64,000 bases of DNA from Pontibacter aydingkolensis (GCF_019443125.1 NZ_JAHYXK010000005.1:186001-250000), one strand, 5' to 3'; positions 52,554 through 61,441 are shown, counted from the stretch's first letter. Numbers and translations: made by a program. The notes: a model not told the origin generated them from the letters alone.

Positions 52554-54803
52554 TTACTGCTTTATGAACTTTACCTGGTACACCTTTCCGCCAAGCTCAA
52601 TGGTTAGTATGTACATTCCCTTTTCTAATGTATCAACCATAGGTAAGTCTAACTCATTTGGCCCTTTTAGCACGATAACATCTCTACTATAAATGCGCTT
52701 GCCTGCTAACGAGCTCAGGTGCATGCTTGCTTTTACACTTTCATTTGAGTTAAGCACTAGCTTTGATCTGCTGTTAACCGGATTTGGCACCACTTTAGGC
52801 TGTGTTTGTTCCTTATAAGCTGAGGTTTCAATTGCCACTATATTGCTATAACTGGAAGTACCGTCAAAGTCTACCTGCTTAAGGCGGAAGTATAGCGTAT
52901 TCCCGTAGTTAAGCAGAAGCTGCTGGTGTTTGTAACTTGTAGCTGTAGAGCTGTTTCCTACTTTACTTGCAACTGTGGCTACTTTTGTAAAGTTATTCAA
53001 TGACCCAACAGCCATTTCTATCTCAAAGTGAGAGTTATCCTTTTCAGCTGCTGTTCTCCACTCAAATACTACATTCCTGTCTTTAGGCTTGGCTGTAAAG
53101 AAAACTAACTCTACAGGCATTGGCCCAACAGCTGTAGCATTAATAGCCAAGGTATTGCTTGTTGATCCCTGTGTATGTATAACAGACCCAGTATGAGGAC
53201 TTCCCGCCGCGGTTTCTGCCAGTGGAGCATACCTTACGTAAATTGTGGTAGCATTAAGCCTGTTGTTTGATACACCAGTCAAGTCTAAAGATCGGCTATA
53301 GACACCATCCAAAGCAGTTGAGATTGTAAAGGGACTCGTCGCATCACTAATATTAAGTGATACTGCAACTCCATTTGTTAAGCCTTGTCCACTTACCTGA
53401 TATTGTTGAACTTCAGTGCTGTTAGCAGGCACATCGGTAAAGCTGATTGTGTTGGGGGTAATAGTAATATATGCGTTAGTAATGGTATATGTTGCAGAAC
53501 TGTAATCAGATCCTCCTGATGCTATTACTCTTATTCTGCCGGTAGTTGCAGTAGCAGGGACTGTTACCCACAGTTCTGTATCGCTTATGACTGAGAAGTT
53601 AGTCGTACGAGCTTGATTTATATATATATCTGTTGTCCCAGTAAAATTCTGCCCATAAATTTTTATAGTAGTGCCTATAGGACCTGAAGATGGAGAGAAA
53701 GAATTGATTATAGGGGAACCTTCAACAGTAAATGTACCTGAGGAATATCCTTGCCCATTAATAGAACGAACTACAATTGATGCAGAGGAGGCCATATAAG
53801 GAACTTTGACTTTAATTTCATTTTCCGTCACAGATAAGAAAGCATTCGACTCTACAGTGCCACTTCCTATATATACATGAGTAGCTCCAGCAAAATTTTG
53901 ACCTGTTATAGTTATTACATCGCCCACACGTGCAGAGCTAGGATCAAAAGAATTTACAACAGGAGCACCTTCAACAGTAAATATACCTGAGGCAGTCACT
54001 TGCCCGTTAAGAGTTGTCACAACCACCCTACCTGTAGAGGCTAGCGCTGGAACTCTCACCCGCAGCTCCGTATCACTTACCATTTTAAAGTCAGTGGTCG
54101 AACCAATCCCTATACTTACTTTAGTTACATCCTTAAGATTCTGCCCATTAACTGTTATTTCAGCACCCACGGGACCCGAAGATGGAGTAAAACCGCTGAT
54201 TGTTGGTGCACCTGTGACTGTGAAATTTGTAGAACTTGTCACTTGCCCATTAAGAGTTCTCACGACCACTCTACCTGTAGAGGCTAGCGCTGGAACTCTC
54301 ACCCGCAGCTCCGTATCACTTACCATTGTAAAGTCAGTGGTCCATCCATTCCCTATATACACCCTAGTTACGTCCTTAAGGTTCTGCCCATTAACTGTTA
54401 TTTCAGCACCCACGGGACCCGAAGATGGAGTAAAACCGCTGATTGTTGGTGCACCTGTGACTGTGAAGTCTGTAGAACTGGACCCTTTACCACTGCTAGA
54501 CCATACTTGCAACTTGCCTGTGGCAGCATACTCATGTACCCTTAGCCTTATTTCTGTATTACTAACAATTGTAAAACTGGCTCCCATTAAACTTCCTATA
54601 AATACAGAAGAAGCATTGTTAAAATTAGTTCCCTTAATTATTAACTCATCTCCAACTCGGCCTTCAGAAGGTGAAAAAGAGGTAATAGTAGGAGCAGAGC
54701 TTTGTGCTTGGCTATCAACTACAGCACATAAGATGAGCATGCATTTTAACAGTAGTATTGCAAGCAGCTTGCTTTTACGAAGGTGAGCGTAAAGTTGTGC
54801 CAT
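52554..54803 (-). CDS. Secreted multi-TIG/IPT protein with T9SS sorting domain
   Basis: About 749 residues from the ATG at 54801-54803 (an in-frame TTG at 54842 adds 13). Signal peptide ends D-S-Q-A-Q. Five IPT/TIG immunoglobulin-like repeats of about 80 residues follow (openings such as P-T-I-S-G-F-T-P-S-S-G-P-V-G), then a spacer, L-P/M-P-V-E-L-V-F-F with a fibronectin-like linker, and a C-terminal T9SS domain (V-P-N-P-V-N-S-R-S-K-L ending F-I-K-Q). Repeats 2 and 3 are nearly identical in DNA. It is likely a surface adhesin or binding protein. Confidence 0.85.
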   Translation of the reverse strand: MAQLYAHLRKSKLLAILLLKCMLILCAVVDSQAQSSAPTITSFSPSEGRVGDELIIKGTNFNNASSVFIGSLMGASFTIVSNTEIRLRVHEYAATGKLQVWSSSGKGSSSTDFTVTGAPTISGFTPSSGPVGAEITVNGQNLKDVTRVYIGNGWTTDFTMVSDTELRVRVPALASTGRVVVRTLNGQVTSSTNFTVTGAPTISGFTPSSGPVGAEITVNGQNLKDVTKVSIGIGSTTDFKMVSDTELRVRVPALASTGRVVVTTLNGQVTASGIFTVEGAPVVNSFDPSSARVGDVITITGQNFAGATHVYIGSGTVESNAFLSVTENEIKVKVPYMASSASIVVRSINGQGYSSGTFTVEGSPIINSFSPSSGPIGTTIKIYGQNFTGTTDIYINQARTTNFSVISDTELWVTVPATATTGRIRVIASGGSDYSSATYTITNAYITITPNTISFTDVPANSTEVQQYQVSGQGLTNGVAVSLNISDATSPFTISTALDGVYSRSLDLTGVSNNRLNATTIYVRYAPLAETAAGSPHTGSVIHTQGSTSNTLAINATAVGPMPVELVFFTAKPKDRNVVFEWRTAAEKDNSHFEIEMAVGSLNNFTKVATVASKVGNSSTATSYKHQQLLLNYGNTLYFRLKQVDFDGTSSYSNIVAIETSAYKEQTQPKVVPNPVNSRSKLVLNSNESVKASMHLSSLAGKRIYSRDVIVLKGPNELDLPMVDTLEKGMYILTIELGGKVYQVKFIKQ
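53983..54468 (-). repeat. Tandem 243-bp repeat inside the TIG gene
   Basis: Two adjacent 81-codon units are close to identical; the plus-strand stretch CAGCACCCACGGGACCCGAA occurs at 54161 and 54404, and identity runs over 200 bp with scattered differences. A recent duplication is the simplest reading. Confidence 0.8.
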
Positions 54804-55171
54804 AGCCGTTTTTATAGTGTAAAAGTTCTTTCTTAACTGCAAGGTTTAATAATGTTCACAAAATAAGATAATTATTATGTGAAATCAGCAACTTTATATT
54901 AAAAATTTCGTAAACGGCTTCTACTAAATATAAAAATGTGTAAATCATATATATAAAAATGTATATGATTTTTTATGTTTAAATCTTTCTTAAAGCTAAC
55001 AGAACATAGGTTTGTATCTATCTGATTACACTTTTAGCGTCAAACGATAGAAGATATCGCTTTCTTTCCGAAAGCGTATACCTTGACTTCACACTTGGCT
55101 ATCTATTGACACAGACTCTCTAATAATCAAACAGTTAATTTTTAGTTTTTAGAAGTATTAGCCATAGGTTA
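54804..55171. other. AT-rich divergent-like gap
   Basis: 368 bp, very AT-rich. AAATCATATA (54942-54951) and TATATGATTT (54962-54971) form a 10-bp inverted repeat, and CGCTTTC/GAAAGCG (55058-55076) a small hairpin that may end the phosphoesterase transcript. No gene seen. Confidence 0.5.
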
Positions 55172-55867
55172 CTAGCTTTTGCGTGCTACTGCATAAGGCC
55201 TGTCAACGTTTGGAAGTATAAACAATTCCTGCGAATCCAGGTCTAGTGCAACAAGGTTACCAAATGCGGCATTTCTAAAGTACACGCATCCTGCATCGAG
55301 ATTAATTCTGGAGTCTTGGTGGTAAGCTGCTTTTTTTATACTATGCAAAGGAGTAGGAGTATGCCCATGCAATAAACGCTTGTTATTAATCTTGGCCCAG
55401 TCAATTTTATAATTGCGAATGTTCAACATTGCATCAGTATCCTTAAAGATATCTTTCTGATTAAAATCGAAGCCTGCATGCACTAAAAAGTAATCTGGCA
55501 GCTCTAAATAATAGGGCAGGGATTTGATAAACTGCACATATTTTTCAGGCAATTGCTCAAAGTGACTTATATTAAAGCTCTTTAGAGTCAGCTTTTTTTC
55601 TGGAGCGGTAAGGCTCAATGCCTTTTCTCCTTTTTTTGAGGCCTGTAGCAGCATCTGATCATGGTTACCGCGCAGGCAGAAAACCTGATAATGCTGTTTC
55701 TGGAGGTGAAGTATAAAATCAATGACGCCTTTGCTGTCCGGCCCTTTATTAACCAGATCTCCTAAAATATATAACTCATCTGTTTTTTTGAGCTTTAGCT
55801 GTTCCAATGCCATAGTTTTAAAGGTATGGGCACAACCGTGTATATCAGTCAGGGCGTATCGGGCCAT
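55172..55867 (-). CDS. Metallophosphoesterase (ApaH/serine-threonine phosphatase type)
   Basis: A 231-residue calcineurin-like phosphoesterase. Metal motifs in order: D-I-H-G (8-11), G-D-L-V-N-K-G-P-D (GDxxxxGxD), R-G-N-H-D (GNHD), H-A-G-F and H-G-H-T-P at the end. This is the PPP-type set seen in bacterial serine/threonine phosphatases and Ap4A hydrolases. Substrate unknown. ATG at 55865-55867. Confidence 0.9.
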   Translation of the reverse strand: MARYALTDIHGCAHTFKTMALEQLKLKKTDELYILGDLVNKGPDSKGVIDFILHLQKQHYQVFCLRGNHDQMLLQASKKGEKALSLTAPEKKLTLKSFNISHFEQLPEKYVQFIKSLPYYLELPDYFLVHAGFDFNQKDIFKDTDAMLNIRNYKIDWAKINNKRLLHGHTPTPLHSIKKAAYHQDSRINLDAGCVYFRNAAFGNLVALDLDSQELFILPNVDRPYAVARKS

Positions 55868-55904
55868 TGCGGTACAGGCTAGGTGTAAGCAAATATAAAA
55901 GAAA

Positions 55905-55930
55905 ATAGCACCCGTTTATGCAGGTGCTAT
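55905..55930 (-). terminator. Terminator after the gene at 55956
   Basis: ATAGCACC pairs with GGTGCTAT, followed on the minus strand by a T-rich tail. Confidence 0.65.
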
Positions 55931-55955
55931 CTCTGTAGTGAGCGTTAGGTAACGC

Positions 55956-56195
55956 TTAATTATATTTATTGTTATCTATTTCCGGCTTGTTAGTGTTCCG
56001 GTTAGGGTTGTTAGTTTTAAGATTTTCCCCTGCAGCCTTGTCCGGCCCCTCAGTATGCTTCTTCTTTAGCTCTTCATGCTGTGCCCTTGTCTGATTTGGG
56101 TCAACTGGCTTGGCGCCTGCATTTTTGTCCTGGCCTCTGCCTGTAGGTTTTCCTTTATTTTCAGAGCTTGGTTGTGTGTGCTTATATGATGGCAT
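55956..56195 (-). CDS. Small disordered hydrophilic protein
   Basis: A 79-residue, Asn/Lys/Pro-rich protein with no hydrophobic core (P-S-Y-K-H-T-Q-P-S-S-E-N-K-G-K-P). Composition is like desiccation/general-stress hydrophilins. It lies 34 bp from the next such gene and near an SDR gene on the same strand. Function unknown; the stress link is inference from composition and neighbours. Confidence 0.55.
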   Translation of the reverse strand: MPSYKHTQPSSENKGKPTGRGQDKNAGAKPVDPNQTRAQHEELKKKHTEGPDKAAGENLKTNNPNRNTNKPEIDNNKYN

Positions 56196-56229
56196 AATGT
56201 CCTCCTTTGTATTAGTTACTTAATTAAAT

Positions 56230-56532
56230 TTACGTACCGCGACCTTCATCTTCGGTTCGCATATTGTCTGGCGGCGGCGTACCGTCATCGGCATAATCGT
56301 TTACGCCAGTTGCGGATGGTCCTTCAGAAGCAGTGTCGCTACCAAAGCCTTCTTTACCGTCGCGGTTACCGAAGCCACCTCGCTGGTGTTCGTTTTTTGG
56401 CGGATCTGCCCCGGGTATGATATGCCCGGCCCTCATTTCCTCTTCGCTGGTGTCGTCTTCTATTACTCGTATGGGCCGCTTATTAGGTCCCTGGCCTTGC
56501 AACCTCGTCTCGTTATCTTTATTTTCAGCCAT
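56230..56532 (-). CDS. Small disordered acidic protein
   Basis: A 100-residue, Asp/Glu/Gly/Pro-rich protein (V-I-E-D-D-T-S-E-E-E-M-R-A-G; R-G-G-F-G-N-R-D-G-K-E). Likely unfolded. Forms a pair with the gene at 55956 and follows the SDR gene by 86 bp. No known family. Confidence 0.55.
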   Translation of the reverse strand: MAENKDNETRLQGQGPNKRPIRVIEDDTSEEEMRAGHIIPGADPPKNEHQRGGFGNRDGKEGFGSDTASEGPSATGVNDYADDGTPPPDNMRTEDEGRGT

Positions 56533-56618
56533 AGTGCTTCTTGTTTTAAATCATGCCCTTTAAATGCTTCAATTTTTATTGTTTTACTCTATTTTATGGG
56601 CTATGGTTTAACTCTTTT

Positions 56619-57488
56619 TTAAGAACCAACCTGTTCACCGCCATTCACATGTATAATTTGCCCGGTTATATACGACCCATCCTCAGAAGCCAGCAACACA
56701 TAGGCCGGAGCTACCTCGGAGGGTTGCCCAGGACGCTTGAGGGGAACGTTGCTGCCAAACTCTTTTACTTTTTTAGCGTCGAATGAAGCCGGAATAAGGG
56801 GAGTCCAGATAGGGCCGGGGGCTACACCATTTACTCGTATGTTTTTTTCGGCCAGATTAGCCGACAACGATCTGGTAAAAGCAGTGATGGCCCCCTTAGT
56901 AGAGGCGTAATCCATGAGGTGATGGCTGCCGCGATAGGAGGTAACAGAGGTGGAGTTGATAATACTGCTGCCCTCTTTCATGTGCTCCAAAGCTGCCTTT
57001 GTTATGTAAAACATGCTAAAGATGTTTGTTTCAAATGTTTTCTGAAGTTGATCTTTTGAAATGTCCTTCAGGTCCTGTTGTTCGTGTTGCTCTGCCGCAT
57101 TATTTACGAGTATATCCAGTTGGCCCAGTTCTTTCACAGTTTGCTTCACGGCTTTTTTACAAAAGGCCTCATCGCCAACATCTCCGGCTATCACCACACA
57201 TTTACGACCTTCTGCTTCGATCATTTGCTTTGTAGCGTCTGCATCTTTGTCCTCATCCAGGTATACGATGGCAACATCCGCCCCTTCGCGGGCAAAATGC
57301 ACAGCCACGGCACGGCCAATACCACTGTCTCCGCCTGTTATCAGGGCTACTTTTCCTTTTAATTTGTCGCTGCCTTTATAGTTATCACGTATTACCTCTG
57401 GCTCAGGATTCATTTTATACTCGTTTCCTGGCTGGTCTTTCTGTGTTTGGGGCGGCATAGACTTAGGTTTCTTATCCATAGTTTTCAT
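56619..57488 (-). CDS. Short-chain dehydrogenase/reductase, general-stress type
   Basis: A 289-residue NAD(P)-dependent oxidoreductase. A 40-residue hydrophilic N-terminal extension (K-P-K-S-M-P-P-Q-T-Q) precedes the Rossmann loop T-G-G-D-S-G-I-G-R (about 52-60); N-N-A-A and the catalytic S..Y-A-S-T-K set follow, ending V-N-G-G. The extended form resembles YhdF/YdaD-type stress SDRs of other bacteria. Substrate unknown. It heads the stress-like cluster. Confidence 0.9.
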   Translation of the reverse strand: MKTMDKKPKSMPPQTQKDQPGNEYKMNPEPEVIRDNYKGSDKLKGKVALITGGDSGIGRAVAVHFAREGADVAIVYLDEDKDADATKQMIEAEGRKCVVIAGDVGDEAFCKKAVKQTVKELGQLDILVNNAAEQHEQQDLKDISKDQLQKTFETNIFSMFYITKAALEHMKEGSSIINSTSVTSYRGSHHLMDYASTKGAITAFTRSLSANLAEKNIRVNGVAPGPIWTPLIPASFDAKKVKEFGSNVPLKRPGQPSEVAPAYVLLASEDGSYITGQIIHVNGGEQVGS

Positions 57489-57640
57489 AGCTTTATAGTA
57501 TAAATATGCATTTTGTATTGCTCTAGCCTATACGCCTGTTTTTCAGGCTGTGTTCTTTCAGAGCTACAAAGTCAAACAAAAGCAGCAGCAGAATAGACAG
57601 TAAACCAGTCTATCTTTAAGTATAAATTTATTAAAAAACT

Positions 57641-57889
57641 ATGTGGAGAGAAGAAGATAACATGCTAAAGCGATCGCTTAAGTTTAAGGATTTTAAACAA
57701 GCTATGACATTTATGAACCAGGTGGCCGAGGTGGCCGAAGAATTAAACCACCACCCATGGTGGAGCAATGTATACAATAAAATAGAGATTGAGCTTACTA
57801 CACACGATGCCGGTAACACTGTTACCGAAAAGGACTTTGAGCTGGCTCAGAAAATCGACCAGATTTACGACAGTTTAATTGTTGACTGA
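57641..57889 (+). CDS. 4a-hydroxytetrahydrobiopterin dehydratase (PCD/DCoH family)
   Basis: An 82-residue protein. The active-site block E-L-N-H-H-P-W-W-S-N-V-Y-N is diagnostic of pterin-4a-carbinolamine dehydratases; it is followed by L-T-T-H-D. The enzyme regenerates pterin cofactor after aromatic amino-acid hydroxylation. No hydroxylase gene lies in this window. ATG at 57641. Confidence 0.93.
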   Translation: MWREEDNMLKRSLKFKDFKQAMTFMNQVAEVAEELNHHPWWSNVYNKIEIELTTHDAGNTVTEKDFELAQKIDQIYDSLIVD

Positions 57890-58005
57890 TACTTTTACAA
57901 AGTATAAATGTTGATCTCTTTTTAGACTACTGCGTTAGGGTTTTATACTTTAGCCAACAAACAATCAGCAATTATCAATCAACAATTAAGTAGTATCTTT
58001 GGGCT

Positions 58006-58716
58006 ATGCAGGAACCTGAGAAAACCAATTTATACTTAGTGCCAACACCTATTGGCAACCTGGAAGATATAACCTTGCGGGCAATACGTGTGCTGAAAGA
58101 AGTGGATGTTATACTTGCCGAAGATACCCGCACCAGCGGCAAACTGCTGCAGCACCTGGGCATTGAAAAGCGCATGCATAGCCACCATCTGCATAACGAA
58201 CACAAAGCCACTACGCACTTAGTAGACCGTATGAAAACAGGGGAGGTGATGGCTTTGATCTCTGATGCCGGCACACCGGGCATATCTGACCCTGGTTTTT
58301 ACTTGGTGCGTGAGTGTCTTAAAAATGATTTGAAAGTAGAATGTTTACCTGGTGCCACAGCCTTTGTTCCTGCACTGGTAAAATCCGGGTTTACTACCGA
58401 CAGATTTACATTTGAGGGTTTTCTGCCTATAAAAAAGGGACGCCAGACACGCCTGCAGAGTTTAGCAAACGAAGAACGCACCATGATCTTTTATGAATCT
58501 CCTCACCGCCTGCTAAAAACACTTACGCAGTTTAAAGAATATTTTGGCGGAGAGCGCATGGTCTCTGTTTCACGTGAAATATCCAAGATGTTTGAAGAAA
58601 CCATTAACGGGACTTTAGACGAACTTATCCATATTTTTACCACCAAAGCGATTAAAGGCGAGTTTGTAATTGTACTGTCAGGAGAGAAGGCTGGCAAAGC
58701 ATCAAGCGCCGAATAA
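58006..58716 (+). CDS. rsmI: 16S rRNA (cytidine1402-2'-O)-methyltransferase
   Basis: A 236-residue methyltransferase of the tetrapyrrole-methylase fold. L-V-P-T-P-I-G-N-L-E-D-I-T-L-R-A at the start, E-D-T-R-T-S-G-K-L-L, S-D-A-G-T-P-G-I-S-D-P-G and L-P-G-A-T-A-F-V-P-A-L are the classical RsmI blocks. It is shorter than E. coli RsmI, lacking the extra C-terminal domain, as in other Bacteroidota. The next gene follows after 3 bp. Confidence 0.96.
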   Translation: MQEPEKTNLYLVPTPIGNLEDITLRAIRVLKEVDVILAEDTRTSGKLLQHLGIEKRMHSHHLHNEHKATTHLVDRMKTGEVMALISDAGTPGISDPGFYLVRECLKNDLKVECLPGATAFVPALVKSGFTTDRFTFEGFLPIKKGRQTRLQSLANEERTMIFYESPHRLLKTLTQFKEYFGGERMVSVSREISKMFEETINGTLDELIHIFTTKAIKGEFVIVLSGEKAGKASSAE

Positions 58717-58719
58717 AGT

Positions 58720-59937
58720 ATGAAAGGATTCTTTAAAAAGATTAGCCTGTTTTTACTGTTGTTATTTTTCGCAGTGCAGGCAAAGGCACAGTTCGAAGGG
58801 TTAAGCATTTCACCAGAGGCTAAAATCAGTTTGATCACCTGCTCCAGCGGCGATGATCTGTATGCTGTATTCGGCCATAGTGCTGTTCGGGTTCAAGATC
58901 CGTCTCTGGGTATGGATGTGATCTTTAATTACGGCACCTTCGATTTTAATGAGCCTAATTTTTATCTGAAGTTTGCACGTGGTAAGCTTAACTATAAATT
59001 ATCAGCAGCGCACTTCCAGGATTTTGTGTACAGCTACGCCCAGGACAACCGCTCAGTGTTCGAGCAGGAATTAAACCTTACACCTGAGCAGAAGCAGAAA
59101 TACTGGCTGTTTTTAACGAACAATTACCTGCCAGCAAATCGCTTTTATCTCTACGACTTCTTTTTTGACAACTGTGCTACCCGCATACGCGATGGCCTGG
59201 AAGCTACTTTCCCGGACCAAATAAAGTATAACCTCGATTACCTGGATAAAAACTACAGTTTCCGGAACCTGATCGATCTATACTTGCCGCCGCAGCCTTG
59301 GGGAGATTTTGGTATCGACCTGGCCTTAGGAGCAAGAATTGACCGTGAAGCAACTCCTTACGAATACATGTTCCTGCCGGACTACCTGTCAGAGGGTTTT
59401 GAAAATGCCACCATCACGCAGAACGGGCAGGCAGTACAGCTTACAGGAAAACAGGTGCCGGTTTTTGTGCAGGAGCCACCAACAGAGCAGCCCTTTTCGC
59501 TGTTTACTCCAACTATACTTTGCTGGATACTTTTTATAGTTGCCGCAGTTGTTACTTTCCTTAATTTTAAGAAGGGCAGCCGCTCCCGAACATTTGACTT
59601 TATACTTTTCTTTGCCGCCGGTTTGCTGGGCATTGTTATGCTGCTGCTTTGGTTTGCCACCGACCACCAGGCAACAGCCTATAACTTTAACCTTTTGTGG
59701 GCCATACCTACACATGTTGTAGTAGCGTTTTTACTAGGCAAGAAAGTATTACCTACCTGGGTGAGAAAATATATGGCCATAACAGGATTAGTAACCGGTA
59801 TACTTACTATTTCGTGGTGGCTGATACCTCAGGAGCCTCACGCCGCTTTTATACCATTGGGTTTAACCTTGTTCCTGAGAGCCGAGTATATTGCCTGGTT
59901 TGAGAAGAAGAAAGAATTAGTAACCGCCAAAGCATAA
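58720..59937 (+). CDS. DUF4105 (Lnb N-terminal domain) membrane protein
   Basis: A 405-residue protein with signal peptide (F-L-L-L-L-F-F-A-V-Q-A-K-A-Q). The exported part (about 25-255) has the DUF4105 pattern: L-I-T-C-S-S-G-D-D-L-Y-A-V-F-G-H-S-A-V-R-V with conserved Cys/His, and F-F-D-N-C-A-T-R-I-R. The C-terminus has five or so membrane helices. Related domains occur in a lacto-N-biosidase chaperone-like region; true role unknown. It is within an apparent operon rsmI-this gene-IMPase. Confidence 0.85.
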   Translation: MKGFFKKISLFLLLLFFAVQAKAQFEGLSISPEAKISLITCSSGDDLYAVFGHSAVRVQDPSLGMDVIFNYGTFDFNEPNFYLKFARGKLNYKLSAAHFQDFVYSYAQDNRSVFEQELNLTPEQKQKYWLFLTNNYLPANRFYLYDFFFDNCATRIRDGLEATFPDQIKYNLDYLDKNYSFRNLIDLYLPPQPWGDFGIDLALGARIDREATPYEYMFLPDYLSEGFENATITQNGQAVQLTGKQVPVFVQEPPTEQPFSLFTPTILCWILFIVAAVVTFLNFKKGSRSRTFDFILFFAAGLLGIVMLLLWFATDHQATAYNFNLLWAIPTHVVVAFLLGKKVLPTWVRKYMAITGLVTGILTISWWLIPQEPHAAFIPLGLTLFLRAEYIAWFEKKKELVTAKA

Positions 59938-59940
59938 ACT

Positions 59941-60744
59941 ATGAACTTACACCAGCTTAGCCAAAACCTAAACATACTCGCCCGAAGAGTAGGCGCTTTT
60001 ATCAAGGCAGAGGGCGAAAACTTTGATCGCTCTAAGGTAGAGATGAAAGGCTTTAACAACCTGGTGTCTTATGTAGATAAGCAGGCTGAGGAGCAGCTGG
60101 TAGAAGGCTTGCGTGAATTATTGCCCGAGGCCGGCTTTATTACCGAAGAGGAGACGGACAATACCAAAGGTGAACGCTTTAACTGGATAATAGACCCGCT
60201 AGATGGCACCACCAACTTTACGCACAGCTTACCGGCCTATTCTGTAAGTGTGGCCTTGATGGATGGCAAAGAGGTAGTGCTTGGTGTAGTATACGAACCA
60301 AACCGCGACGAATGCTTCTGGGCTTACAAAGGCGGCGGCGCTTTTTGCAACGACAAACAAATTAATGTGTCGGAGGCTAAAACGATCGGAGACTCCCTTA
60401 TAGCAACCGGCTTCCCGTACTACGAATTTGGCCTAACCCAACAATACTTAAAGGTGCTGGGCAGCTTTATGGGCAAGTCGCATGGCGTGCGCCGACTGGG
60501 CTCTGCCGCTTTAGACTTGGCGTATGTGGCCATTGGCCGGTTCGAAGGCTTTTTTGAATATAACCTGAATGCCTGGGATGTGGCCGGAGGTGCTATTATT
60601 GTGCAGGAAGCAGGCGGCAAACTATCTAAATTTACAGCAGGCGGAGACTACATTTTTGGCCGTGAGATTGTGGCCAGTAACGGGCATGTTCACCAGGAGA
60701 TGCTCGATACAATTGCCGAACACTGGAAAAGCGCCGGCAAATAA
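59941..60744 (+). CDS. suhB: Inositol monophosphatase family protein
   Basis: A 267-residue, magnesium-dependent phosphatase. Metal ligands are E70 in I-T-E-E-E-T, D85-P-L-D88-G-T-T-N-F, and the late A-W-D-V-A-G-G-A motif. It hydrolyses inositol-1-phosphate or related sugar phosphates; in other bacteria SuhB also affects rRNA transcription. Start 3 bp after the previous stop. Confidence 0.95.
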   Translation: MNLHQLSQNLNILARRVGAFIKAEGENFDRSKVEMKGFNNLVSYVDKQAEEQLVEGLRELLPEAGFITEEETDNTKGERFNWIIDPLDGTTNFTHSLPAYSVSVALMDGKEVVLGVVYEPNRDECFWAYKGGGAFCNDKQINVSEAKTIGDSLIATGFPYYEFGLTQQYLKVLGSFMGKSHGVRRLGSAALDLAYVAIGRFEGFFEYNLNAWDVAGGAIIVQEAGGKLSKFTAGGDYIFGREIVASNGHVHQEMLDTIAEHWKSAGK

Positions 60745-60752
60745 ACTTTTTA

Positions 60753-60760
60753 TACTTTTG
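60753..60760 (+). promoter_or_regulatory. Candidate -7 promoter element made by a TATACTTTTG copy
   Basis: TACTTTTG (TAnnTTTG) is the tail of TATACTTTTG at 60751-60760 and lies 17 bp before the ATG at 60778. Confidence 0.45.
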
Positions 60761-60777
60761 CAGAGTTACGTTAACAT

Positions 60778-60954
60778 ATGGTACAAGAGCTCATCATACT
60801 TCTGGTTTTTCTGGCAGCTGCTTTTTACATGGGCCGTTTAATTTACCGCAGTTTTGCAGCTAAAAGCGGCTGCGTAAAAGGCTGTGGCACTGCATGCTCC
60901 ACCATCGACTTCAAAAAAATTCAGCAAGACCTGGAGAGATCAATGAATAATTAG
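60778..60954 (+). CDS. FeoB-associated Cys-rich mini membrane protein
   Basis: A 58-residue protein: M-V-Q-E-L-I-I-L-L-V-F-L-A-A-A-F-Y-M-G-R-L-I-Y opens with one membrane helix; the cytosolic end has G-C-V-K-G-C-G-T-A-C, three close cysteines, then K-K-I-Q-Q-D-L-E. This matches the FeoB-associated Cys-rich membrane protein family (PF12669 type), normally beside the ferrous-iron transporter FeoB. No feoB is in the window, so it is an orphan here. It is separated from suhB by 33 bp. Confidence 0.8.
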   Translation: MVQELIILLVFLAAAFYMGRLIYRSFAAKSGCVKGCGTACSTIDFKKIQQDLERSMNN

Positions 60955-61102
60955 GTAATTAATAATGAGTTATGTCGAATAAGTAATCAGTAATACTTAA
61001 TCACTTAAATTCATTATTGATTCGTCATTAATTCTGTATCCAAACTTTGTTTTTGCGTATAGTTCTATACTTACCATTAGAACACAAAACATACGAACTG
61101 TT

Positions 61103-61441
61103 ATGCAAGATAAAGTTGAAGAAAGATCCCTTGTAAACGTACTTAACCGCCTGCGCAAAGACGGCTACAAGTATGATTTTAAAGTTTCCGGCGACGGCAG
61201 ACTTTGCACCATGGAAGAGAAAGACATGTTTGGGCCAGAGCAGGTTCGCATTGTTGACTTCTATAGATTTGAGGGCGAAAGCGACCCGGACGACATGTCT
61301 ATACTTTACGCTCTTGAAACAAGCAGTGGCTTAAAAGGAACCATCTCTAACTCTTATGGCCCTTATGCTGATGAAAGTGTAGATAATTTTCTGAAGCAGG
61401 TAGAAGACCTAGGCAAGAACCTGGATAAAAAAGACAAGTAA
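61103..61441 (+). CDS. Conserved small protein (family often mis-labelled phosphoribosylpyrophosphate synthetase)
   Basis: A 112-residue cytosolic protein. The F-Y-R-F-E-G-E-S-D-P-D-D-M-S-I-L-Y-A-L-E core matches a family of about 100-residue Bacteroidota proteins that databases often name PRPP synthetase without reason; none of the PRPP-binding motifs is present. Real function unknown. A strong terminator follows. Confidence 0.75.
   Translation: MQDKVEERSLVNVLNRLRKDGYKYDFKVSGDGRLCTMEEKDMFGPEQVRIVDFYRFEGESDPDDMSILYALETSSGLKGTISNSYGPYADESVDNFLKQVEDLGKNLDKKDK

Noticed and set aside
61103-61441. Phosphoribosylpyrophosphate synthetase
   Set aside because: The family is often labelled so, but a 112-residue protein with no PRPP-binding motif cannot be that enzyme.
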